A stretch of 64,000 nt of DNA from Benincasa hispida (lineage: Eukaryota; Streptophyta; Magnoliopsida; Cucurbitales; Cucurbitaceae). The first letter of the stretch is position 1. Each line of letters begins with the position of its first letter. The stretch is taken from the NCBI RefSeq assembly GCF_009727055.1, contig NC_052353.1:40238830-40302829 (forward strand), written 5' to 3'. Made by a program: the position numbers and the translations under genes. This document shows, in pieces, positions 45,841 to 57,059 of this stretch. The notes beneath the pieces were generated by a model, which searched no databases, was not told where the DNA came from, and saw only the letters and a list, made by a program, of their open reading frames with translations.

Positions 45841-46765
45841 ACTGATTATATTTCTATGGGATCACTACCTATGACTGATTGTGTTTTTATGGGATTACTA
45901 CCTATAACTGATTGTGTTCCTATAGGATCACTGACTATGACTAGAGATGTCCACAGGGCAGGGCGGGGTCGGGGATGTCATTCTCCATCCCCGTCTCTGC
46001 TCCCCATTTCATTCCTCATCCCTGTGAAATTTCTCACGGGGATCGGGGCGAGGATTCCCCGCGGGGAATTTGCAGGGTTCAGGTTCCCCACGGGGAATTT
46101 TTCCTCGTTACTTTTTTTTTTTTTTTTTTTTTTGTAAAAAGCTAATTAATTTAAATCACTAATGTGAGCAAATTTTAATTAAATAATTAACTTTATCATT
46201 AAATTGTTTATTATAGTTAGTTTTATATGATAATTTGAATTTAAAGATAAATTACTCAAATTTTGGCTTAAAAAGGCTAATTAATTTTTTTTAGTAGAAA
46301 TAAATAAATATAAATCAAATTATTCACATATATAATCTAAAATTAAACATTCAATTTAAACATATTCATTATGTTTCCCAATAAATAATCAAATTTGAAA
46401 TTTAAATGTAATATTTATATAATAATAATAATAACATAACATTAGATAACCATACTAAATAAATATGTAAGAGCTAATCGGGGCGGGGGCGGGGCCGGGG
46501 GCGAGAACGGGAAATGCATTCCCCGTCCCCGTCTCCATCCCCGTTTAGCTCACGGGAATTTTTTTTCCCCACTCCCTCCCCCATTCCCTGCCCCCGTTCA
46601 GGGCGGGACCCTATGGAAAAATTGGACATCTCTAACTATTACTGATTGTGTTCCTACGAAATCCCTACCTATGACTGTTTGTACTTCTATGGGATCACTA
46701 CCCATGACTAATTGTGTTCCTACGGATTCATTATCTGTGATTGATTGTTTCTTCAGGTTTATTAC
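45840..46765 (+). repeat. 33-bp minisatellite (about 7 units) split by a DNA transposon
   Basis: Units start ATGACTGATT and end ATCACTACCT. Three stand before 45942 and about four after 46634. The period of 33 keeps frame, so the plus strand reads 11-residue repeats such as MTDYISMGSLP, MTDCVFMGLLP and MTVCTSMGSLP. I see no gene around it. The interruption is the hAT-like element. Confidence 0.85.
45942..46634. mobile_element. hAT-like non-autonomous element with GC-rich ends
   Basis: The terminal inverted repeats are TAGAGATGTCCA and TGGACATCTCTA. Flanking 8-base duplications are ACTATGAC (45934-45941) and ACTATTAC (46635-46642), matching at 7 of 8 positions. Next to both ends lie G/C-rich runs (GGGGCGGGG, CCCCGTCCCC). 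The centre is AT-rich with a run of about 23 T at 46110. No transposase is present. Confidence 0.85.
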
Positions 46766-47326
46766 CTATGCTTATTTTATTCTATGTACATTTATGCCTA
46801 GGATCGAAAGAGTTAAATTGTTCACTTATATGGCCATCCATGACAAGACAATGTATATATGTCTCACTAGCACATTTGCATCTATTGGACATGAATGTAT
46901 AGCCTAATCGCAGTCAAGTTACTTACTGAGTATTTTTGTGCTCATCCTTTCTTATGTCATGTTTTCATATAGAAGCAAAGAACGTACCTAACGCATGACG
47001 AGAAGATCTCTTGAAGGTGTCATATGAGAATAGTGCTAATGCTTCCACTCAATGTCAAGATTTTAAGAGATTTTGAATGTGTTTTCATTTATAATGATTG
47101 AGTTTGAAAATTTGACATTTAAATATTTGGTTTTTATTAAAGTTTTTAGGGATCCTGAACCAATTTTTATTTTTGTTATTTATGTATTTAGAGAATTATT
47201 ATTTTACATTAATATTGTCAACTGATTTATGCTTTAAATATTGCACAAATGTTAGTAATGACCTAGTTAAAGTTAAGTTAAGTTGTTCATCAAAACTGGA
47301 TAAAAAAAAAAAAAACTAAAAACTTA
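46766..47326. other. Interval without a supported gene
   Basis: AT-rich, with no domain or repeat that I recognise. Confidence 0.4.
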
Positions 47327-47626
47327 GGTCTCGTTTAGTAACCATTAGATTTTTTATTTTTGAAAATTTGGTTTACAAACACCCCTTTGACCTCTAAATT
47401 TCTTACTTTATTATTATCTACTTTCTATCCATATTTTCAAAAACCAGACCAAAATTTTAAAACTAAAAAAAAATAGTTTTTAAACGCTTGTTTTTGTTTT
47501 TGGATTGTGGTTAATAATTCAACTCTTTTATTCAAGAAAGATGCAAACCATAATAATAAAATGTAAGAAAATATGCTTAATTTTCAAAAACCAAAAACAA
47601 AAAACGAAATAGTTATCAAATGAGCC
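47327..47626. mobile_element. Harbinger/Tourist-like MITE
   Basis: About 300 bases. The left end GGTCTCGTTTAGTAACCATT pairs with the right end (reverse complement GGCTCATTTGATAACTATTT). It is flanked by TTA on both sides, the target site of PIF/Harbinger elements. The interior is A/T-runs only. A diverged relative lies at 57955-58240. Confidence 0.65.
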
Positions 47627-48631
47627 TTAATTTTTTTCCGATTAAAGTTTTATATTTATTATTTACATAAGGTATAAGAAATGATATTTTATATATGTAT
47701 ATGATCTTTTTTATTATAATATAAAAAGTATGTCGTCTTATTTTAAATATATAACTAATATGTTTCATTATAAACTTAATATCTGACTTTGCCTCAACGG
47801 TTATATAAACAAGGGCAATACACCCATTTCTATAATTACTTAAAAATTACTCACCACCTGGCAAAATTGAATTGGACAACTAGTGACTTATATAAAGATA
47901 GATGAAACCCTATTTCTTTCAATAAACAAAGCGCATTAGCTAAGGTGTCAAGGGGCGAAAGCGCACTATGCGTATATGATAAAAAAATTTCCTGCGCGGC
48001 GCTAAAGAACTCTCCTTGACCAATCTATAAGTTGGACCCAGTTTTTTCCAAAGGCACCTACCAAACCTCATGAATCCTAGAGTTGGTTGTTTTGCTTTAC
48101 TCATATTTGAGAAGAAAAAGAGGACACACTTGATTGTGGAAATAATATTTTATTATCAAAACTTATCAAAACCACAATATAAACACCCAATGGGCATTCT
48201 AATTATAAGACCGAACTCTAGAGAGAGTTACAATGGAGAGTATATCACTTTTGCCTGAAGTGAAGTAGTTGTTGGACAAGCCCAACCTTCTATTTATTTT
48301 AGTGGGAGGAGCATACAAATGTGGAGGAGGTGGGAGAATGGCCCAAGTGGGGGTTAACTTGTCACTACCCTACAAAATAAGGTCATTCTTCATGTCCAAT
48401 GATCTCCTACCTTTTAGGAGACGACATGCTCATTAGCTCCACCTTTTTAACTCTACTTTCCCATTTTCTATATTTAGAATACCACTACCTTAAGTTTTAG
48501 AACCACTCTCAATGATTCACTTAGTGATGGTTACCCTTGGAATTCTCCACATTTCGTATAGCTTCATCCCACGTAATAGTTTTGGGATCAGGAACTGCTT
48601 TCGAGGAAAGGGTGTATGCAAAAATGTGTAA
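47627..48631. other. Interval without a supported gene
   Basis: Mostly AT-rich. It may include part of the gypsy relic that follows, but no LTR end or coding domain is clear. Confidence 0.4.
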
Positions 48632-48980
48632 ATGAGGCTAGGAGATTGGAGGGGGAATGATAGTTTCCTACCATTAGAGTTGGGAAATGCTGACGTGATA
48701 TTGGGGATGCAATGCCTACACTCTTTGGGGGAAAACAAAGGTAGATTGACAGAACCTAACATTGTCATTTGTTCACGAGGGTCGGAAGATTACTCTACAA
48801 GAGAATCCAAGTCTGACAGAGGCAAGGGTTAGTCTGAAATGTACGATAAAAACGAGGGGTGCTGCCCTTCGAGTACTTCAGGAGCATTTGAGGGTAGCTC
48901 AAGAGAAAATGAAGAAGATTGTCAAAAAGGTAGTTAGATAGACAGAACTTTACCTTGAGGACAAGGTAAAAGTGGAGGGG
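48632..48980 (+). pseudogene. gypsy pol remnant: protease joined to integrase C-terminus
   Basis: LPLELGNADVILGMQCLHSLG is the C-terminal half of a gypsy retropepsin (RVP_2). After a frame change comes NPSLTEARVSLKCTI, the region just after the protease. Directly afterwards (48873-48970) comes VLQEHLRVAQEKMKKIVKKV, a stop and TELYLEDKV, which resemble the gypsy integrase C-terminal region. RT, RNase H and the integrase core are missing, so a deletion of some 2-3 kb joined the two. Confidence 0.7.
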
Positions 48981-49245
48981 GAGGTAATAATAGGCCTCCA
49001 ATTGTGTTGCAATATCAAAAAAGAAAGAATAAAAGAAATAAAGGGAAGTTCGTGATTGAATCAGTTAAGGATGACTTTCAATTATGTTGGGAGAAGTTGA
49101 GGTTTAAAACGAGGAAAGAAATCGGAAGGGAGGGCAGTGAAGTCTGAATATCAGGAGTAAGGAAGGAGAGCTCTCGAGAGTGGGAGTTCAGAAGTCTTTG
49201 TCGTGGAGAAGTCATCGTAGTGTGCCGCTCATCGTCTACTTCTAC

Positions 49246-49465
49246 TAAGCGATCATGTAGCAGAGCTAAGCGATCGTGTAACATTTGGTAGACAATCATA
49301 TAGAATCTGGTAAGTGATCGTGTAATACCTTGTAAGCGATCGCGGTGTATTTGCGGGCGATCGTCTAGTATTACTCAGCGATCGTGTAGAGACTGTAAGC
49401 GATCATATAGAGTTTTGTAGACGATCGTTTAGAGTTTGATAAGCGATCATCTAGTCTTTGTTTGT
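49246..49465 (+). repeat. 22-bp tandem array with AAGCGATCG/AGACGATCG words
   Basis: About ten units of 19-22 bases, most starting AAGCGATCRTNTAG or AGACGATCGTTTAG and ending in a T/G-rich spacer. It lies downstream of the gypsy remnant, where its 3' LTR would be. Confidence 0.8.
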
Positions 49466-49649
49466 CTCTTATCGTTTAATAAAGAGTTCGTTCATTGTTT
49501 AGTTGCTATTCCAGAAGATTGTACCAACTCGTTTCTATAATAGAGACTTTCAAGAATTAGTTTCCTAACAAAGTTCTCTCAATTACCATACTTTCTTGTA
49601 ATTTCTCTGCGGGCTTACTCTAGCCCTCCTTTTGTTGTCCTTTATGCTT

Positions 49650-49770
49650 GATGTTTTATCATTGAATGTATGGGGGAAATGATGAGGGTGCTAAGGAGGT
49701 GTCAACATAGTTAAGATATCCTAGTGCACCTGCTGACCCCTTCAATATCTCTTTTAAAAAAAAAACTTGA
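49650..49770 (+). repeat. Retroposon tail (SINE/LINE-like) with A-run
   Basis: The phrase AAGGAGGTGTCAACATAG through GTGCACCTGCTGACCCC, ending in ATCTCTTTT and ten A residues, has the look of a retroposon 3' end. Clear tRNA box A/B motifs and target duplications are not seen. Confidence 0.35.
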
Positions 49771-50480
49771 CTTTTGTTTTTTAAGATAAGAGTATGAAAG
49801 CAACTTGTGAAAATTTAGTAGCATTTTTGCAAGGAGATATTAAAGGTTTCTATTCATATATTAATAGTAAGGATATTTCTGAGACTTTTGAAAGTTCAAG
49901 GGTGTTTAATTTGAAACTATAAACACTAGTCATTTCCATCTAAATTGATTAATAGTAAATGTATTTTTGAACTCTTTTTCAAATTTTAGGGTACTTTTGA
50001 CACAAATTACAAAATTCTAGAACATATTTTTTTATATATAATTTAGCTTACAGAAATGAGTACCTTATAATAATTATTAGGAGACATACAAACATTTGAA
50101 TCCATGTCAAATTGATATTTGGCAAAATTTCTAATACTTTCCATCCTACCCTTTCCTTATATTGTTTGTCAAAAAAGTAGAATTTAAGAATTATTTAGAA
50201 TCGAAATAAATTAATATATAATTTGATGATGTCTCGAAATTATGAATAAGAGTAATATAGTAATAGTAATAGTACTAGAAAATTTTCCTTCATATTCTGT
50301 CTTGATTTCTTTCATTCAAACATAGTAGAAATGATTGAAATAGTCAATAAGTTCGAACGTGCTTCAAAAAGTCAACATGGTTTTTTTTTCATAAGCATTT
50401 TGTAATGTAAATTATAACAAAATACAACTTTAAATTTAAAATATAGTAGAAAATTATAAAGACGTGCAAAGAATAATTAA
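49771..50480. other. 3' intergenic region of BSP gene 3
   Basis: AT-rich, with no gene or repeat recognised. Confidence 0.4.
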
Positions 50481-50488
50481 TTTTATTT
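50481..50488 (-). terminator. Candidate polyadenylation signal of BSP gene 3
   Basis: The minus strand reads AAATAAAA about 10 bases after the stop codon. It is close to the stop for a plant signal, so this is a weak candidate. Confidence 0.3.
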
Positions 50489-50497
50489 AATCATTCT

Positions 50498-51202
50498 CTA
50501 ATTAGTATTAATCATTTTGCCGTACTCCGCCTTGTACTCCGCCCAAAGCTCGTCGGCCGTTGCCGCCATCAGCTCCACAAAGTAATCTTTACTGTAGCCA
50601 TTTCTCATTTTCCGGTTAAGCTCCGCCACAAACCCACTCCCCAACCCCTCCAAATACTCCAGAAACCTCGCCGTCACCCCGCCGTGGCCCTCATCCCACC
50701 GATCACCATCTCCCGCTGCCGCCCACTCGCCGGAGACAAAACCAGATTTCAGCCTAACGAATTCCGCCACCCCTTCTATAAGCCCAGCTGGCGCCTCACC
50801 GTTACCAGCCCACTGCCACACGTGGGTCAGCTGCTGGTACAAAATTCCGGCGACCTCATTCCTCAGGTCGCCGGAATACGTAGCAATGTGGTTAGCGGCA
50901 ATGAAGATGTCGGTGCCGGAAGTGTAGGAAACTGCGTCGTATTTGGCATCGATGAAGAGACGGATGTTGTGTACGGTCTTTCGGTCGGCGTCTTTGAATT
51001 GTTGGAAGATTTTGAAAATGAAATCGGTGGTTGTTTTTAGAGTATTCTCTGCGGTGGAAGTTCCGATTTCAAGGTCGAAACGGATGCCGCCCGTGGTGTT
51101 TACGGCGGAGTTGGTGACAGAGAACTTGAGGGAGTTTGTGGATTTAAAGGAATATAGAGTTATAATGAAAGATAGGAAGATTATTAGGTGGTAGGAAGCC
51201 AT
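50498..51202 (-). CDS. Basic secretory protein (BSP/PR-17-like), single-exon gene 3
   Basis: Intact 234-residue frame. Residues 1-24 are a hydrophobic signal peptide (SYHLIIFLSFIITLYS), followed by LKFSVTNSAVNTTGG. Family landmarks are DADRKTVHNIRLFIDAKYDAV, ATYSGDLRNEVAG, LTHVWQWAGNGEAPAGLIEG, VRLKSGF, DRWDEGHGGVTARFLEYLEG and ELNRKMRNGYSKDYF; it ends DELWAEYKAEYGKMINTN. The zinc motif is altered to QQLTH (Q123, Q124, H127), losing the His and the catalytic Glu; E143 remains. The start was placed at MASYH because the in-frame Met 19 codons upstream (51259) overlaps the TATA box. It has no intron, unlike the other two copies, and is divergent from them. Role by family: secreted, apoplastic, defence-linked; probably not a peptidase. 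Confidence 0.88.
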   Translation of the reverse strand: MASYHLIIFLSFIITLYSFKSTNSLKFSVTNSAVNTTGGIRFDLEIGTSTAENTLKTTTDFIFKIFQQFKDADRKTVHNIRLFIDAKYDAVSYTSGTDIFIAANHIATYSGDLRNEVAGILYQQLTHVWQWAGNGEAPAGLIEGVAEFVRLKSGFVSGEWAAAGDGDRWDEGHGGVTARFLEYLEGLGSGFVAELNRKMRNGYSKDYFVELMAATADELWAEYKAEYGKMINTN

Positions 51203-51248
51203 GGAAATTAGCTTATCAATAATTTTCTTTACGGAGAAGACGATGTTG

Positions 51249-51256
51249 TTTATATA
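51249..51256 (-). promoter_or_regulatory. TATA box of BSP gene 3
   Basis: The minus strand reads TATATAAA 47 bases before the start codon. This implies a short 5' untranslated leader of about 20 bases and supports the start at 51202. Confidence 0.6.
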
Positions 51257-51259
51257 CAA

Positions 51260-53029
51260 GGAAAACCTGCTAGAGGCAAATTGGTATGGTCGATTTTTTA
51301 TCTTTTAAAGAAATTATCATTGTTATTCTTTCGTTGACAAGAAATTATTAGATTTAATTATGGGCTAAATATATGCTTTGGCCTATAATATATTGAGGTG
51401 TTTTTTCTTTTTTTATTTATTCTAGCTCTATTATTATTAATTTGTTGGCAATGTCTAGGTTGGAGAAATTGAATGTTTAGTATCGAGCTCAATATTAATA
51501 TGAGTTTTAATTCTACATGAGCTATGCTTATTTCATTTCGTATTTTTTTTTAACAAAAAATTCAACGACATATGACAAGTGGAGACAGAACTTGTGTCAG
51601 TGTGTGGGATATAAATCATCTTGTACCCTTCTTTCAAAATTAGGTATTGTCATGTGACAATTAAATTTTTATGGACTTAACTGCATTTAAGTATTTAACG
51701 ATGAAATTATATATTTGATCCATTTATGAGGTATGTCACTATAGTTTGTGATTGGGTAAAATAATTGTCAATTGTATTTTTTAGAAGAATAAGTTGGAAA
51801 TAGATTTGAAATAATGTTGGGTACATTTTAGTTTTAAATTAGAAAAAATCCACGGTGATTCCTAAATTAATACTAAATTAGTTCGATACTGTGTGCGTTA
51901 TACATAAAATTCTAACCATACAACTTTAATTTATAAATGAGAGAGTTTTATTTTTTAAATAAGTCATAAAAAAACATGTATAAAAATTTTGGAAGTTGGG
52001 TGAGGAAAATTAGTAATTATTTTAATTAAGTATAAAATCCATTATAAAACAATATATAAGTTAAACATGTATAAAAGAATATATAAATTAAAATATTTTG
52101 TACTATTTTTTTTTAAAAAAGTGATAATTATCATCTTAGTAAAAACAAGAAAATTATTTTAATAGGATGTTTTTATTATCTTCATAATTTCAAATTTTAA
52201 TATGAACTAAAATTTTCAAAAAAAATTGTGCTTACTTGGTTAAAAAATTATTTGATATTTAGATTTAGATGATTTAATTGTCTCTTAATTTTATATACTT
52301 TTTCTTAAATTTCTTAATAATTGTCTCTAAGTAAATTTTTTTAACTTTGATGATTTAAACCAATATTTTTTTAAAAAAATATTGTGATAATCCTTTCTTA
52401 TTTTCTTTAAAACCTTTTTATTGGTTGATTTGATTAATCTCTTACTTTATAACTTTAAATTAAACCAAAATAATTATGTTTTTAAAACTTCGTGATAATA
52501 ATCTCTTATTTAGTTTTTTTCAAGACTTAATATCTTATTAATTTCAAACTTTGATTTAAACCAAGATTTGTTTATATATAAAAAAAAAAAATTGGTGATA
52601 ATTTTTTCTTATTTAATATAAAAAAACTTTTGTATTGGATGATTTGATAAACTCCTCATTCTAACCTTTAAATTAAATCGAGATATTTTTTAATTTATTT
52701 TTGTTGATTATTATCTTAATTTTAAAATTTAATTCAAAGCAAAGTAGTATTATTTTTTTGTGTTAATCTTATCAATATTAAATTTTTTTAATTGGTTTGG
52801 ATGATGTGATTATCTTTTTAATTACAAACTTTAATGAAAATAAAATATTATTATTTTTTTATTTTTGTAGAAAATTTCATAAGGATTGTTTCTTAGTTGA
52901 AAAAAAAGATGATTTGATTATCCTCCTAATTCCAATTTTTTGTTTCAAATTTTAAATTCAACAAAAATATAACTATTTTTCTATGCAAATAGAAACCTTA
53001 AAAACTTAATCACTTTTGATTTGCATCCC
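51260..53029. other. Very AT-rich interval, no gene; degenerate tandem near 52370-52740
   Basis: Between 52370 and 52740 the words GTGATAAT, GATTTGAT and TTAAATTAAACC recur roughly every 105-125 bases, suggesting an old degenerate tandem. Otherwise there are long A and T runs. Confidence 0.4.
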
Positions 53030-53034
53030 TCTTC

Positions 53035-54807
53035 TGTTGGATTTTATGTCCTAAAACTCACATTTTGTAAAATGATAAATATTTTCTATAATCAATATAC
53101 TTATTATTAATTTCATAAATTGTATGAAAGTCTAAATCCAATAAAGTAAGACCCATAACTACTGCATGAGTACTTGAACTTTATGTGGAGACATAAGAGT
53201 AGATCATGTTTGAGTAAATAGTCAAAATGATCTATGGTTGTTACAAAGAGTTGTAAAGTGCTACATACGATGTGATCCTACTTTGTACATGTTATGACAT
53301 GAGGAGTGGAGCCGTCCTATGCAATGAGTTTGCATAAGATAGGACCAAGAAATAAGTCACTCTTACTTTATAACGCTGTTTACTGTATAAGACTGACTAT
53401 TTCACCTAGATGACCTAGGTAACTTGATCATCTAGGTACCCTTAGATTTGCATAGGTGAGGGTTGGCTCAACAGCGCCGGCTCAATAAGACTCCCATTTT
53501 AGGGGTAAAACCTAATAGATAGCTTGGGACATAGGGTGCAAGATGGAGTTTACGCCTACCCGATTTAGGGATAGGAGAAAGGTTGTTCTCTCAAGTACTG
53601 AATCCAGATCTTGAACAAGGGGTCTCACTCTCTCACTGGGCTGAGAGAGTTTGGTTTAGTGATTGTATCACGAACCAGTTGTTCATTAGAGGATCAGTAG
53701 AAACTTGAGGAATAAGACGTAATCTCGGGGTAAAACAGATATTTGACCCAGCTGTTATTACGAACAACCTGTGAAGGGTTGACTTGCTGATTATGGTTAA
53801 ATCATGTGGACATAATATATCTACAGAGGAGTGCAGCTATGGGCTTTAGTGGAGTGACCTATTAGTTAACGAATAAGGATTAATCTGGTGTAATGAGTTT
53901 AGCCAATTAATCTCCGATCGTTGGAGCCCATGATCTGTAGGTTCACGAAATCCCCCTACTAGTTCGTAAATGGACTAGCTCTAGAATAACGTGATAAGTT
54001 AATTTAAAACGTTCAAATTAGAATTAAGGGAATTAGTAATTATATGGGATATAATTACAGGTTTAATTTGAGAATTAAACAAAATAGGAGAATTTATATT
54101 TAAATATGATTTAAATATATAAAGATATATATGTGTAAAAATTAATTTAATATTTGATATTAAATTAATTAAGTTTTATTTAAAAAATTATTTATGAAAT
54201 TAATTTTATTTTTTTTCCAGTTTTTAAAATCAAAATGGATTTTGGAAATATCAAATTTTGATTTTGAGATAAAATTGAAAAATTTGAAAATGCAATACAC
54301 GAAATGGAAAAACCATTTTTTTTCCATTATCCATCTTTTACTTGCTCACACATAAAAGCCATCACTATTGCCTTGTGTTACTCCAAGCATGAGCTATAAC
54401 TCATGCAACTCTCTTCCTTGCATGATGGTCAACAATATATTTAAGAGTTTGGAGTGAATTTCAGGGCATGCAATCAAGAGAGAATTTTAGAGAAAATTCC
54501 TACTGAAGAAAGGGTTCTTCAATAAGATGGCTACTGTGAGCAATTCTCCTTCATCCCTTGATTCAAGCTTGTTTGAGTCCCACAACTCAATCTAGAGCAC
54601 CAAGAGAATAGTGGGGAAGATCTTGAGGTAGTTTGCAACAAGATTCGGAGAAGATTGCAGCTGGAGAACGAACTTTGAAGAGGTTCTACAAAGGTATATC
54701 ATGAAACTCGTTTTCTGTAAGAGAATGCTTTATATTTTGTCAAAATTAATGAATTAGAGTGCTTAAATGATCTTCATTGCTTCCGCTGTTGCTGATACAT
54801 TCCTACA
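53035..54807 (+). mobile_element. Solo LTR, plus strand, with TCTTC target duplication
   Basis: It starts TGTTGGATTTTATGTCCTAA and ends ACATTCCTACA, giving TG...CA ends and 1773 bases. TCTTC is found on both sides (53030-53034 and 54808-54812). It shares its body with the LTRs at 1-1707, 19366-21172 and 36694-38664. There is no internal region. Confidence 0.9.
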
Positions 54808-55399
54808 TCTTCTTACTGATTCTTAACTTTATTTTAGAATTTTATGAATTAGTGTGTACTTACAACAAATTTGAAAGTGGAAAAAAGAACAAAAGCATGT
54901 AAAAAATAGTAAAAAAATTATAAACTCTTAAACTCATTGGTGCACATTTACAAAAATTAAAAAGTGAAAAGAACCCACAAAAGTATAAAACAAAATCACT
55001 CTCTTTTCTTTTATTTTGTCAGTCTCTAAATTACTTGAACTTTGAGAAATTTCTTGAACCTCAAAAGTAAAGTCTTTTCTCTACCCTCTTCAATATATGA
55101 GGATCAATAGGTGAATCTATGTATATAAAAATCTACAAAAGCATATAACCATTAAATCACTCTACATGTTCATACAAAAGTGAAATGAAAAAATATTAAA
55201 AAAGAGGACATATGCTAAAAAATAAAAAGATGTGATATCTTTTAGAGGATAGAAGAGATATTGAAACAAATAAATTAAACTTCTTAAACAAGACGAAAAA
55301 TAAACATTGGGAAAGATATTGCTATTAACAAAAATTAAAAAAAAAATACCTACAAAAAAATTTATAAAAAAAAAGAGAGCAAAAAAGTCAGAGATAGTC

Positions 55400-55700
55400 G
55401 GTTAACAAAATTAAAAAAAGAAAAAGAAAAAGAAAAAGAAAAGACGAGATACTTGGGCCGAGGCCGAGTGTCTCCCTTAGGCCATATCTTGGGCCTAAAA
55501 TGTTATTTTAGGTCGGGTCATGCATAAAGCCTGCATTAGGTATTTGGCAAGGGTCAACCAAGCATCTTCTTTGAGCTATATCTTGGGCTTAAAATGTTAC
55601 CTTTGGATGGGATATGTAAAACATGCCCCATTAGGCATTTGGCAAGAGGCTGAGACCACTAGCTTCGGTTGAGCCCAAGCTAGCCCCCCTTTTCCTAGGT
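55400..55700 (+). repeat. (GAAAAA)n microsatellite and an imperfect tandem pair
   Basis: AAAAAG repeats lie at about 55410-55440. After that a block with TTGGGCCTAAAATGTTA...GGCAAGGGTC at about 55485-55555 is repeated, diverged, at about 55585-55650 (TTGGGCTTAAAATGTTACC). The sequence is G/C-richer than its surroundings. No gene is supported. Confidence 0.5.
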
Positions 55701-55837
55701 CCCTTTCGGTCTTCATCGACACCTTCGGTTCGTATCATGCTCCTTTTTTACTTTTTCATTTCTAAACGTCAATTGTACCATTTAGTCTAAAATTATCAAT
55801 AACAATAACGATAAGCTTAATTTTTCAAAATTATAGA

Positions 55838-56182
55838 GGCCGTTTGAGGCATAGACTATCCTAAGATTATAATAACTACCTCTTGCTATAGTAAATGTTA
55901 TTTCAAAACCCCCAAATTAGTTACGGTAAACACTATTTTAAAACTCTCATTTGCTACAATATTTAACCTTTGCTAAAGTTTTTACTCTTTTACATTTATC
56001 ATTTTTTATTTTTTTCTACAGTGTTTACTATTTTCTTCTCAAGCTCAAATAGTTTATACCTCAAACGCATACTATTATAACCTAAACTAAAATAATCTAC
56101 ACTATAAACACAAATTATTATAATCCAACTATAATAACTTAAGACTATAATAACCAAGGCCTTACTCCAAATACCCCTAAAT
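55838..56182. repeat. MITE-like element with GTTTGAGG/CCTCAAAC ends
   Basis: The left end GAGGCCGTTTGAGGCATAGA pairs loosely with the right end ACCAAGGCCTTACTCCAAAT on the opposite strand, and with an internal CCTCAAACGCATACTATTA. The interior has ATTATAATAAC and its complement repeated. A fragment occurs near 30010-30060. Confidence 0.4.
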
Positions 56183-56575
56183 GGTTATCTGATAAGTCCT
56201 ATATTTTTAGTTCTTAAAATAGAGATTAGACTTTGAAGAATCGTATATAGGAGGTGTTTGGTTCACTATTTTTACAATTGGGGCGTGTGCATGTTTGGTT
56301 GATAATTTTGCAGCCCATGTTTGTAGTACAGTTTATTCTACTGTTCAGTTTTGCTGCTGTATTTCACCCTTACCAAGTTTGATGCAATACTTTATTATTA
56401 ATCAATAGGCCATTTGCTACAATATATATTTTCGCTTTAGTCTCTTTTAAAATGCATTAAATTTTTAGTAAAATGCTTTTGTTAAATAAAATAAATTGAA
56501 ATGGTAATTTCAATCTCTGCATCCTACCAGTTCGCTAAGTTTTGACTACTAAATCATGCTTTAAAAAAAATTATA

Positions 56576-56790
56576 ATTAGGTTGTTTCGAATATAGAAAA
56601 ATGAATCAAAATATTTATAAATATAGTAAAATATCATTGTTTATCAATAATAAATACTAAATAGATATTGATAGACAATTATTATCTATCATTGATATAT
56701 ATTAATAGATATTGATAGATGTCTATCAGTATCTATCAGTAATAGACTGCATTTTGCTATATTTAAAAAATATTTTTAGCAGTTTGACAT
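56576..56790. repeat. Miniature element of the TATCA/TGATAGA family
   Basis: It is bounded by TAAATATAGTAAAATATCA and TTTTGCTATATTTAAAAA, with a core of ATTGATAGA/TCTATCAAT inverted words. It matches the layout of the BSP promoter elements. Confidence 0.55.
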
Positions 56791-57059
56791 TTAAAAACAT
56801 TTTCTTAAAATTAATGATAGAGAAATTTTTGTGTTTTGTTTACATTGTTAGATAAAAGAGTTTAGATTTAACTATAGTACTAAAAATAAATTGTCTATGT
56901 CAAAACGAGTATAACATGTGTTAGCATTCAAGAAGTTTGTGATTTAAATCACTCGTACCTATTATACTAATAAAAATTGTTTATTCATAAAAGAGAATAG
57001 GCACTCCTTTGATTTATAGAGAAGATATTATGAGAGATTTTCAAAAATAGAAAAGTAAG

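Noticed and set aside
49201..49480. CRISPR-like appearance of the 22-bp array
   Set aside because: Units are contiguous and degenerate without unique spacers, in a plant retrotransposon setting.
50684..51194. Plus-strand frames opposite BSP gene 3
   Set aside because: They are antisense shadows of a conserved coding region.
51203..51259. 19-codon extension of BSP gene 3
   Set aside because: The upstream Met lies over the TATATAAA box and would precede the signal peptide.
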